From Volvox africanus (lineage: Eukaryota > Chlorophyta > Chlorophyceae > Chlamydomonadales > Volvocaceae): a DNA stretch of 64,000 nt. Location of the stretch: positions 6,333,501-6,397,500 of the forward strand of contig BSDZ01000078.1 in NCBI GenBank assembly GCA_030268105.1, in the 5' to 3' direction. Both the position numbers and the translations under genes were made by a program. Of this stretch, positions 1 to 9,800 are shown in pieces. Below the pieces are notes generated by a model. That model made no database searches, was not told where the DNA came from, and saw only the letters and a list, made by a program, of their open reading frames with translations. Within the stretch, counting starts at the first letter, position 1. Every line of letters starts with the position of its first letter.

Positions 1-843
1 TGGTCGACGAAACACTGGTGTAGAAGTTGGTGAAAGGCCCCCTGGAATTCCCCCCCCACGATCCGTGAGCACCTCGGCAGGAGCCGAGAAGTGAGTGATG
101 AGTTCTAACAGACCACGGGAGGTCTCCTCAGGTTGCTTGCTGCGCAGCGGGTAGAACTCCGCGTGCTTGGTGAAGTGTTCGATGCAGACCATGACGAAGG
201 TGAAGCCAAACGGCTCGGTGGGCGGCAGAGGCCCCGCTAGGTCCACGCCCCAGCGGTAGAACATGCCCCTGATCGCCAGGGGCTGCAGTTGCACCGGGCG
301 CGCCGTACCAATGCTGTTGGTCATATCGCACAGCTTGCAGCCACGCACAACCTCCTGCACGGTTCGATGCATCCGGTACCACCAGTAGCCCAGCTGCACC
401 AACGCCAGTGTCCGCCGAATGCCAAGGTGGGCCACCGCATGGACTCGCCGCACGATGGCCTCCCTGTCTTCGGGCGGCGGGCAGACCCGTGTCGAGCCGT
501 CACTGAGAGCTCTAAGCAGTTGATCCCCCGCCCACCGGTACAACACGGCCCGTCGAAGCACGCGTCACGCCGGCCGCCCGTCCTCCTCCGTGACCCCCGC
601 CGGCGCCCCATGAAGGAACGCCAGCGTTGACGCATCACGCCAGACGTCAGGGTCTTGGCCCTCCGCCAAGGCATTCTCCTGTACCTCAGCAGCCGCCGCT
701 ACTGCAGCAGTGGCCATCACCATCGTAAGCCCAGGCGCCCGCTGTGAGAGCAGGGCGCAGGCCCATGGCGTGAGCAGGTTGTCCGCATCCACCATGGCTG
801 ATTTGTGTGTCATCCCAGCCGCCAGTCTCGCCGCCGATCCCAC
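1..843 (-). pseudogene. Ty3/gypsy-type pol remnant: linker, H2C2 zinc-binding and integrase core
   Basis: Reading the minus strand from 843 down to the left edge gives the end of a gypsy-type polyprotein. An H2C2 zinc-binding module is visible at about 450-300 (HAVAHLG, then GYWWYRMH, then CKLCD). It is followed by an integrase core with GVDLAGPLPP, an EHFTKHAEFYPL block and AEVLTDRG, the second catalytic aspartate. Two lesions are visible. A TGA at 565-567 interrupts the frame just before the segment RVLRRAVLYRW, which resumes in the same frame. Directly after TDRG, at 50-57, there are eight G (minus strand); seven would restore the usual GEF continuation, so the frame shifts. The final catalytic Glu and any LTR lie outside the window. 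The family role is insertion of retroelement cDNA into the genome. Assignment to Ty3/gypsy is by motif recognition. The copy is probably inactive, unless the G-tract is a sequencing error and the stop a true change. Confidence 0.8.
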
Positions 844-875
844 AGCCGCGAGTGCAGCTACGGGAGCCAGCGGGG

Positions 876-1560
876 TCAGATCGGATCCCCCCCCGGTGGC
901 AAGGCCGTGAGGTGCTTCGTCGCAGGATACTGCATGTCATGGGGCGTGATGAAAGCGCGATGCAGCACCATGCAGAGGGAAAGCGCGACCTGGAAGACCG
1001 GCGGCGGAGACGACCGCTCCAGCAGCTCCAGCTCCAGCTCCAGCATGAAGTCCCGCGACGTCCGTACCCAGAAGCCCGCCGCCACGGTGTAGTCAGCGGC
1101 GGTGACCTGGCAGGGCGCGCGGATGGGGCCCGCGCGCAGTGGCGTGCCGGTGACCACAGGCGGTGGCAAGGCCACCCACGGCCGCCCTGGTAAATCACAT
1201 GCCACATACGGCGGGGCAAGGACCGTGCACGCCACCGCCGGCACACGACCGGCCGGCAGCAGCGCGGCTAGGTCACGCCCATCAGGCGGGCGCAACTCTG
1301 TGACGCAGTGCTGCAAGTGCACCGTGTTAGCAAGGTTGGTGTAGAGGCAGCTCAAACAGTGAACCGCCGCGCCAGTGACGGCGGCATCCAGGAGCACAGG
1401 CAGGCTAAAGAGCCACCCAGCATCTGGCGCCGCGTCGACATTGACGAAGGGACCCTCCAAGAGGAAGGCCGGCGGTGAAAGGCGCCGCTCACGACGAAAC
1501 TGCTGAAAACCCCCCAAAAATCCGACAATTTGCGCAGCACTCCACACACTGTTCCCAGCC
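876..1560 (-). mobile_element. Unassigned open region between the gag-like frame and pol
   Basis: A minus-strand frame is open here between the gag-like frame and the integrase remnant, so by position it should hold protease, reverse transcriptase or RNase H. I could not find the YXDD of reverse transcriptase, the DTG/DSG of an aspartic protease, or an RNase H block. The interval is also too short for a complete RT-RNase H module. It contains a short Leu-Glu repeat from the CTCCAG microsatellite and ends in a stop before the frame that leads into the integrase. The likeliest reading is a deleted or diverged part of the same element. I do not assign a function. Confidence 0.35.
1018..1045. repeat. 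CTCCAG hexanucleotide microsatellite
   Basis: Four to five tandem CTCCAG units lie inside the retroelement remnant. They encode alternating Leu-Glu on the minus strand or serines on the plus strand. Confidence 0.8.
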
Positions 1561-1563
1561 CAG

Positions 1564-3096
1564 CTAGTCAAACTTGTTACTGAAGCCCTGTACTGCGAGG
1601 TTGGGCTCCACTCCAGTGGGATAGGCCCACTGGTCGAAGTCCTTTTGCAGGCGTTGCACATTCGGGAGAACACGCGCCTGCACCTCCTTAAGCCAGAACG
1701 CGATGAGGTCCTGGCCGCCGCCGGCAGCCCGCTGCCCCCGATAGTCCACATGCACCCCACCATGCGCGATGTAGTGCACGTAGTGACGATCCACCACACG
1801 GCCCAGCTCCTCAGGAGTGTATGTGCTCCGGAGGGGCATGTTGACAGGAAGAAAGTCAGAGACCAACTTGCGCAGGACCTCCGAGTAGTCAGCACCCTGT
1901 CGCTTCTCGTGGGTCAGCGGGTACAGGGCGCATTCAGCATAGCTCAGCGCATGGGACTTAAAGGCCGTGAAACCATCGGATGCCCCATCGTAGGCCCGTG
2001 CGTAGTCCCTAGCGCCTTTCATAGGTATCCAGTGTGGCGAGATGGGCGCCATGATGCAGCCGGGCTGGCGGGGCTGCGGGTCGCCCACAAGATCCATGAC
2101 GCCAGTGGCACGGGGCGCGGAGCACTCATCAGGCGAGCCCAGAGCCAGGTGGATCGGAGGTGGTGGAGTGGAGTGGGGCGGCGGTGGAGCGGGCGGCTCG
2201 CCTGGCGGGTACCCAGGCGGCCCGTGTGGAGGCTGAGGAGGATCGGGCGGAGGCATGCCCGGGGCATATGAGGCGGAGGCCACCGGCACAGCAGGAGCAA
2301 CCGCCGCCGGACCCGATGAGGGGGGTGCAGGAGCCGGGTAGCAGGGCGGTCGCGGCTGCAGCGGCGGCCTGCTGGGCTGCAGCGGGGCAGGCGGCGGCCG
2401 CGGCTGCAGCCTGTCCTCCAGGCTCGCATAAAGCTCCCCCCAGCGGACCATCTGCACGGGACAGCCAAGGAAGTGGGCAATGGCGGGGAGGAACGACATG
2501 AGATGGGTCGCGGTCCAGACAGGCGGGTCTGCGTCGGAGCTGCTGGGAGCACACCGCAGCGTGCCTGAGTCTGGTGTCTCTCCTATCTGAGACAGGAGAG
2601 AGTGTGTTAGTATGCCACGGAGGGAGTACCGGCGCTCTACAGCCATAGCGACATAGTCCACTTGTGCGAGCAACCAAAGCACAGGGGGCGGAAGTGGGTC
2701 TGGCGGGGCAAATGCGTCAGTGGTGAAGTGCATGGATTCCCAGCACGGGGCCTCAAGTGGTGTAGGCACCCTAGGCTGGCGCTGATCCGCCGCCTCGGCT
2801 GGCGGTGGGACAGCTCCCATCTGTGAGGCACCCCCTGAGCCTTGTCTCCCTGATAGGACCCCCTCTCGGCGGGGCGCTGCAGCCTGCGGGCTACGGCCTA
2901 CGTCCCCTTCCCATGGCGAGTAAAGCAGGTGGGACGCCGCAACAGGCCCGCCAGGAAGAACCTCCTCAGGCCCCCCCTCAGTTTGCACACCCCGCCTAAG
3001 TGAGCGCGTTGGTGGCCCAGACCCTCCCGGTCCATCCCCCAGCGTGGAGTGATACTCAGTGGCGGGTGTCAGCACTCCATCATCTCCACCGCCCAA
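1564..3096 (-). mobile_element. Gag-like open reading frame, copy A
   Basis: This is a 510-codon open frame. Its first third is Pro/Gly-rich. A more ordered block follows (VDYVAMAVERRYSLRGILTH, then LMSFLPAIAHFLG), then a long proline-rich spacer, then a second ordered block with PHWIPMKGARDY, YAECALYPLTHEK and VQRLQKDFDQW. Its position directly upstream of the pol remnant on the same strand, and the basic, proline-rich composition, suggest a retroelement Gag or structural protein. No CCHC zinc knuckle was seen. The upstream part of the frame is broken relative to copy B: near 3120 copy A lacks one base that copy B has (ATGGCGCC against ATGGACGCC), so copy A now opens only at 3096. Gag identity is an inference from context; the frame itself is clear. 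Confidence 0.55.
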
Positions 3097-4849
3097 TGGT
3101 ACAAAACGGCGGCCTCGGCGCCATCATAGTCCCAGGCAGGGTGCTCCGCAGGGGGAGCACCCCAGAAACCGCCCCATGGGTCCCAGCTTGGGGCGTCAGC
3201 GCCACGCGGGCTCCTGGCATCGCCGCCGCCTGGGTCAGACGGCCGCGTATGCTCGTGTGCCGTAGCCGGCGCAGTGGCCGCTGGTGTAGCGGCCGCAGGT
3301 GTGTCGGGGTCTGCAGCCGCGGGCAAGTGCGGGCCCATGGTCGCTGGGGCGCCAGCTGCAGCACCGCCGAGTGCTGCTTCTGCGCCGTCACCGCCACCGC
3401 TGCCATGACCACCTGCGGAGACGGTGCGGTCGCCCCCCCTGGGGGGGGAAGGTGGCCCCTGGGGCCCAGAGTGAGCATCCCGACCAGCGCTTGCAGACAC
3501 GGCTCGCCCAGCCCACGCCTGGACGGCCCGCCGGCGCGCCTTTTCCTCTCCGGGCTGCGGGGAGCTGGCATCCCTGGTAGCTGCACCCCTTCCTCGGGCA
3601 GATCCGTCTCTCCCGTGCTCTCCGAAGGTGGGTGGCGAGGCGTGTCTGCAAGCGCTGGTCGGGATGCTCACTCTGGGCCCCAGGGGCCACCTTCCCCCCC
3701 CCAGGGGGGGCGACCGCACCGTCTCCGCAGGTGGTCATGGCAGCGGTGGCGGTGACGGTGCAGAAGCAGCGCTCGGCGGCGCTGCAGCTGGCGCCCCAGC
3801 GACCATGGGCCCGCACTTGCCCGCGGCTGCAGACCCCGACACACCTGCGGCCGCTACACCAGCGGCCACTGCGCCGGCTACGGCACACGAGCATACGCGG
3901 CCGTCTGACCCAGGCGGCGGCGATGCCAGGAGCCCGCGTGGCGCTGACGCCCCAAGCTGGGACCCATGGGGCGGTTTCTGGGGTGCTCCCCCTGCGGAGC
4001 ACCCTGCCTGGGACTATGATGGACGCCGAGGCCGCCGTTTTGTACCATTGGGCGGTGGAGATGATGGAGTGCTGACACCCGCCACTGAGTATCACTCCAC
4101 GCTGGGGGATGGACCGGGAGGGTCTGGGCCACCAACGCGCTCACTTAGGCGGGGTGTGCAAACTGAGGGGGGGCCTGAGGAGGTTCTTCCTGGCGGGCCT
4201 GTTGCGGCGTCCCATCCGCTTTACTCGCCATGGGAAGGGGACGTAGGCCGTAGCCCGCAGGCTGCAGCGCCCCGCCGAGAGGGGGTCCTATCAGGGAGAC
4301 AAGGCTCAGGGGGTGCCTCACAGATGGGAGCTGTCCCACCGCCAGCCGAGGCGGCAGATCAGCGCCAGCCTAGGGTGCCTGCACCACTTGAGGCCCCGTG
4401 CTGGGAATCCATGCACTTCACCACTGACGCATTTGCCCCGCCAGACCCACTTCCGCCCCCTGTGCTTTGGTTGCTCGCACAAGTGGACTATGTCGCTATG
4501 GCTGTAGAGCGCCGGTACTCCCTCCGTGGCATACTAACACACTCTCTCCTGTCTCAGATAGGAGAGACACCAGACTCAGGCACGCTGCGGTGTGCTCCCA
4601 GCAGCTCCGACGCAGACCCGCCTGTCTGGACCGCGACCCATCTCATGTCGTTCCTCCCCGCCATTGCCCACTTCCTTGGCTTTCCCGTGCAGATGGTCCG
4701 CTGGGGGGAGCTTTATGCGAGCCTGGAGGACAGGCTGCAGCCGCGGCCGCCGCTGCAGCCGCGACCTCCCCGCTACCCGGCTCCTGCACCCCCCTCATCG
4801 GGTCCGGCGGCGGTTGCTCCTGCTGTGTCGGTGGCCTCCGCCTCATATG
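2265..4849. repeat. Large inverted repeat (arms 2265-3508 and 3634-4849)
   Basis: The left arm read on the minus strand matches the right arm on the plus strand over about 1.2 kb, with a unique spacer of about 125 bases (3509-3633). At the inner edge, 3491-3508 pairs with 3634-3651 apart from one base. At the outer edge the match ends at CATATG (2265-2270 against 4844-4849). Differences are few: single substitutions, a one-base difference in a C tract near 3437/3672 (eight against nine), one missing base near 3120 in the left arm, and a deletion within the proline-coding repeat of the right arm. The structure could be a real palindromic duplication or a fold-back assembly artefact. Confidence 0.9.
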
Positions 4850-4893
4850 GCGTGGGTGTATGTGAGGCTGGCGCAGCAGTGCACTGGCTGTAG
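3628..4893 (+). pseudogene. Gag-like frame, inverted truncated copy B
   Basis: The plus strand carries a second, nearly identical copy of the N-terminal part of the gag-like frame, inverted relative to copy A. It has the same order of blocks (VLTPATEYHSTLGDGPGG, then VDYVAMAVERRYS, then LMSFLPAIAHFLG) with scattered substitutions. It also lacks a stretch of the proline repeat that copy A has after LEDRLQPRPP. Homology stops abruptly at 4849, after the codons for VASASY. The frame then runs into unrelated sequence and stops at 4893, so the second ordered Gag block is missing. It is best seen as a truncated duplicate, not a separate gene. Confidence 0.7.
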
Positions 4894-4989
4894 CTCGGGC
4901 AACTACACTAGACACTGGCCTCACAGCCCGGCCCTGAGGTGAGACTGCGCTACCTGTTCCTAGCTCTGTCGGTGATGGGGCGTCACACC

Positions 4990-6490
4990 GCGCAGTCACC
5001 TACTCCTCCAAGCTCCGTCGCGGAGCTCTATTGGCAGCTAATCAGGGTGATCAGTCCTGATAGTGCCCTTAATTAGGCTGATCTATTGGCGGCCTGGGCA
5101 GATGCGCGGAATGTGAACTACTGTAAGAGTCTGTATATTATTGTTTCAATGGCTCAATTCCGAACAGTCTATATTGACCAGGCGAAGCGCTTCCAACGGG
5201 AAGTCTTCGCCTTAGGTAACAGCAAGAGATCACTGAAACGTACGGCTCTTGGATCCAGCAACGACCAACTGTCATTCACGCGAATCAGCAGCTGTCGGAA
5301 CTGCCGTTTCCTAACTGCTCTTTTACCAGAATTGTCACGCCATCAACGGTGCATGACAGCACCTTCAACCTGCATGCAACTTACGGGACTGACAGAATCC
5401 TTTCATCTCTCACTCTTGAGGCAACGGTGGGCAGGTTGTGTAAGACAAAGCCTACCGGCTTCTTACCTAGGAAGCATGACCATGTTGCTGAGTATGACTG
5501 ATAGCGCTAATGTGTTGGGAGCCAGCCCATATCCGCCAGCTTGTGCTTTTAGCTGGATGAGGCAACGACAGTGCCTCCTCCAGGCAACTAGTAGCTGAGG
5601 ACACCGCAAATGTTTCTAAATACCAACGGATACGAACTCATCAACGAGTGAGGGTTACATCAAGGAGTAATTTTGCTGGTTGCTGTAGGGGTTAGTTGCC
5701 AGGACCGCAGGACATGTCACTCGTACCTTGACTTTTCAACTGTACGATCTTCAGTTTCCAGTCCACTGAGCAATTCGGGATCAGCGCTTCCTAATTCTCC
5801 AACGAGCTCATCAACCCAAGTCACAAGGCCAGTTTTCGCGCACAAGGTCCGAGGTGGGGCTTCAACCCATGCTGATGCTGATGCGGATGCTGACGGAGAC
5901 TTCAGGGCCTGAGACGCATCTCCATTGCGCGAGTTAGTAATTAATATCGTTAACTGCTGGATAGGCCAGGCCTTCTGTGCGTCATCACGAGGTACAACTG
6001 TGCTCGCGTTGCTCCGGCCCTTCTCAACCAGCCCTTCTCGGCTGACACCCTGCCATGTACCTGACCCCCGCGGTTACAGTCCATAGAGGCCACGCGGCAA
6101 ACTCCCCTGGGTCGGTGGGTGGGACTGAAAGTAGGTACCCCGCCGCCCATCTCCCCGAGCTCGTCACCCACGGGGATCATTTCCTGCCGGAGAATATGCC
6201 CGGCCGGCCCAACACCTCCGCAGCCCGTAGGACGCCCTGCTGCAGGACATCGCTGGTGGCGTCCGCAGCAGGTGGAAGCGGAGGAAAGCATTTGGGGACC
6301 ATTGCGGGGTTGCAGTTGCGACGGGGATGCATGTGCACGCAGGCCCTGCAGCAGTGGCAGCGACGTAGGAAACTTCAGCATCGGCTCCACCTGGCGTGGG
6401 GGTCAGGGTGTGACTAGCCGGAAACGATTGCAAGTGCAGCGGGCGGCAGTAGTGACTCCGGCAGCTGACGAGGCGTAGGGGCTGAGCCGC
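4990..6490. other. Gap with no supportable gene
   Basis: No frame here has recognisable family motifs. An open plus-strand frame at 5086-5598 (about 170 codons) has no domain I recognise and no splice or codon pattern that favours it. A short GCTGAT-type trinucleotide run lies near 5870-5900. Minus-strand sequence from 6490 to 6000 could hold 3' sequence of the neighbouring SCAI gene, but I could not align any of it to that family. Confidence 0.4.
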
Positions 6491-6865
6491 ATCAGAATGG
6501 GGAAAGCGGGACCCCCTGAAACGTAGGTCTCTTACGATTCCAATCCAAGATGAAAGCAGAAGTACTTACCGGCAGTGGTGTACGTATAAAGAGCATGTGC
6601 GAATGTGTGTTGCAAAAGTGCTTGCGGAATGGGCATTCCTGGCCTTTATATTTGGCACGGAAATCGCGAAACGTGTCGTGATCTATCATCGGGCCCTGAC
6701 GCACCTGCAGATGGATGCATGCGGTTGAGGGCATCTCACCTCGCGGAAAAGTCCTGAGCCGCATACATCGTTCTTCCTCGTTCCCGTCCCAGCGACAAGC
6801 CCACAACAGACCACCTCCCACCAGGGCCCGAACCTCTTGATAAGGACCATGGAGGATCATAATCA

Positions 6866-9800
6866 TCACTTCCGCCAAAAGGATAAGCGCAGCGGCAAGC
6901 TGACGATATGACAACTTGGCTACGACACATGTGGAGTCCTGGTACCACCTTTGCTACAGGCCTTGCTAGCGCACAAAATTTCGGGGCGGCTCTAGGTTTC
7001 CGACGCAAACCAGACGTCGGGTTGTTCACCTGTAAAGTGCGAAGTGAAGCAGTAGCCGCCGTGTCAAGCAATCCGCGAATACGGGCGCCCAGGCCGCGAA
7101 GGACGGCGGCGAGGACGAGGACGAGGACGAGGGTGGGGGTGACGAAGTTAACGCAGCACTACAGGAGGACGATGCCCCAGCTGTGGCAGGGGCGGGGCAG
7201 GCGTTATCGCCCGAGCCTGGGGAAGGATCAGCGCGGTTCATGTCTGCCAACTCGGTTCCAGTGCGTGAATCGCTGCCTTGCGCTGCTAATGCTCCAGCTG
7301 GAGGTGGGCTTGGTACCGGGGCTAATGATCCCTGGGTCGCTGCTGCCAGCTGCTCTGCCATCCGTTGCCCCAGCTGTAATAACGTGTCATCCAGCACCTC
7401 CTGTGCAAAGTGAGGCAATGGACGGCGGGCGGAGCAGGGTGGACATAAAAGTGATAGGCGGGCGGTGCGTGAATTGAAGCGGTGTGTTTCCTAGCTGTCC
7501 ATGCATGAAAGTTGGTACGGGTGTGCCGTACTGCAACACACAGGGCACCACAGCCTGCGTTGGATACCACGTGGGACGGCGTTATGTGTGGGACCCAGTC
7601 AACCTGGCTATGCAAACACACCTGCAGCCGCTGCAGCGCTTCCGACTGCGGGTCCGTCTGCCCCACCAGTGCGCATAGCGCCTGAGCGGGGCATGTCAAT
7701 GCCTGTGCGGTCAGGGAGCCGTAGCGGCCGGAGTCGCTGGGGCCGGCAGGCCCTATCCCGGGACCCGCAGAAACACCCCCAGCCTGGCCCTTGCCGGGGC
7801 AGGTGTCAGGACCGGAAGTCAGGGCCTGCCATGGGGGCGCTGCGATGCAAAGCAATGGAAAGCCCAGCTCGCGACCCTGCAAAGAAAGGTAGCGCAGGGA
7901 CAGCAACGTCGTTAGGCGGTCCCGGAAACCAAAGACGGATCTTGGGTATGTTAAATATTTGTACGTACAACTGCTTTGAGACGTCATTGAGGCATCGATA
8001 TGCTGGGTAACATAACTCTTCTACCCTGAGCATTTGCACATACAGTAGACAGGACCGGCCCCTGGCCGCCTTACCTGAAGCCTAGCGAAGTCCCCCCCCA
8101 TGTCAGAATCCAGCACGAGGAGCAGCCGTCTTCGGGTAACAGAAAGCAGCTCATCCGGAGACAGAAGGCCGTCTGCGGCCGCGGCGGCAGTGGCAGTGGC
8201 TCCGACGGCACTTCCACCGCAGACGGCACCGCCCACCTTGCTCGATGCACCCATGGGGTTCAGCCGCGGCACCGCCACCGCCTCGTCCACCTTTGGCGTT
8301 GTCCCGGAAGGGGTAGCTAACCCAGAGCATTTTGAAGAGCCAGATTGCTGAGGTGTTGCCGCTGCCGTTGCCGCTGGTGGGGTCTGGAGCTGAAACTGCC
8401 GTGCTTGGGAAAGGTTGGAAAGAAGGGCCTGCTTGGGAAAGCTACTGGGACTGTGATGTGGAGGCGGACACAGCAGCAGCCGACGGGGAGCTGCTACTGC
8501 CACGCCGTCGGGAGCAAGCCCCTGCGAGGGACCGGCGTCAGCATCAGAAGTCGCAGGGTTGCCAAAGGCGCCAAAGGCCGCAGCAGCACCACCACTTGCA
8601 CCGGCGCCAGCGCCAGCGCCGGCCAATGCCCCCAGCGGCAGCTGCTCAGGCGCCGCGTCCGCTGAAATGTACAGAAGTACAAATTGTTCATCCGCCGCGG
8701 TCTGTTCCATGCCCGCTGTCACCGCCAGCAGAGCGGTGAGGAGCCGCTGCGCTGAGGGCCGGTGCAGAAGCTGACGCGGAGGACTGCGCCCTGCGGGGCC
8801 AGCTACGGCGCCTGGTGCTGCGCGGACACTAGGGCCCGCCTGCTGCTGCTGCTGCTGCTGCTGCGGTGGCATGTGGCGCTGGGGCTGCGAGGCGACTACT
8901 GTTGGTTCTGCTGCTGAAGGTTGCGGTCTCACCGAACCAGCGGCGGCAGATCTGCCTCCCCCTCCGCCGATACCCTCTGCACCCCCGGGTTTGTGGGAAG
9001 CCTGATTAGGCGCCTTCAAGCCCAAAGATGACGACGCTGAAGGCCTGGCTCCGCCGTTCTCCTCCGCAGCTGTATCCCGTAAGGGTGTGGCGCCTTTGCC
9101 CTGAAGTACTGGAACTGCCGCACCGCCGGTGGAGGGGGGCTTGCCAAGGGTTTCTGAACCGCTGGCGGCTAGGACGTGCTGCTGAGGTGGCAGTTGCGGC
9201 GCCGGCCGCTGCCACTCCAGCGCCTGGGCCATTCGGAAGAGCTCCAGGGGCAATTCAGCCACTTTGACCTGGGGCCCCGTGGCGGTGCGGGGCGGTGCGG
9301 GGCGGTTGGGCCTGAAGGACTTCCATATTCAGGGTGAAGCATGGAGTATGGTGTTGCATGAGGTGGGTATGCGGTTCCAAGCATCAGGGTGACTGCAGTC
9401 GACCCTCAGGTGCACATGCATACGCAGCCAGCAGTGAAGAAATACGCGAGGAAGTCGTGAACGCACATCTCATGACGTAGTGCTTTATTGCTGTTCTAGC
9501 GGGAGGAGAGGGGAGGGAAGGGAGGCGGGGGGAGGGAAGGGAGGAGAGGGGAGGGAAGGGAGGCGGGGGGAGGGAAGGGAGGAGAGGGGAGGGAAGGGAG
9601 GAGAGGGGAGGGAAGGGAGGCGGGGGGAGGGAAGGGAGGAGAGGGGAGGGAAGGGAGGCGAGGGAGGGAAGGGAGGAGAGGGGAGGGAAGGGAGGCGAGG
9701 GGAGGGAAGGGGAGGGAAGGGAGGCGAGGGGAGGGTAGATGGGGCATGGGATGGAGTGAGCACCGAGGGGCAATAAGCCACAGGCGCCACATGTGCGCAT

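Noticed and set aside
4850..5090. Sequence after palindrome arm B considered as an LTR
   Set aside because: No second copy elsewhere in the window, no TG...CA ends paired with a target-site duplication, and no primer-binding site seen.
5086..5598. 170-codon plus-strand open frame
   Set aside because: No domain, no compositional bias like the real exons and no neighbouring exons in phase; a frame this long can arise by chance here.
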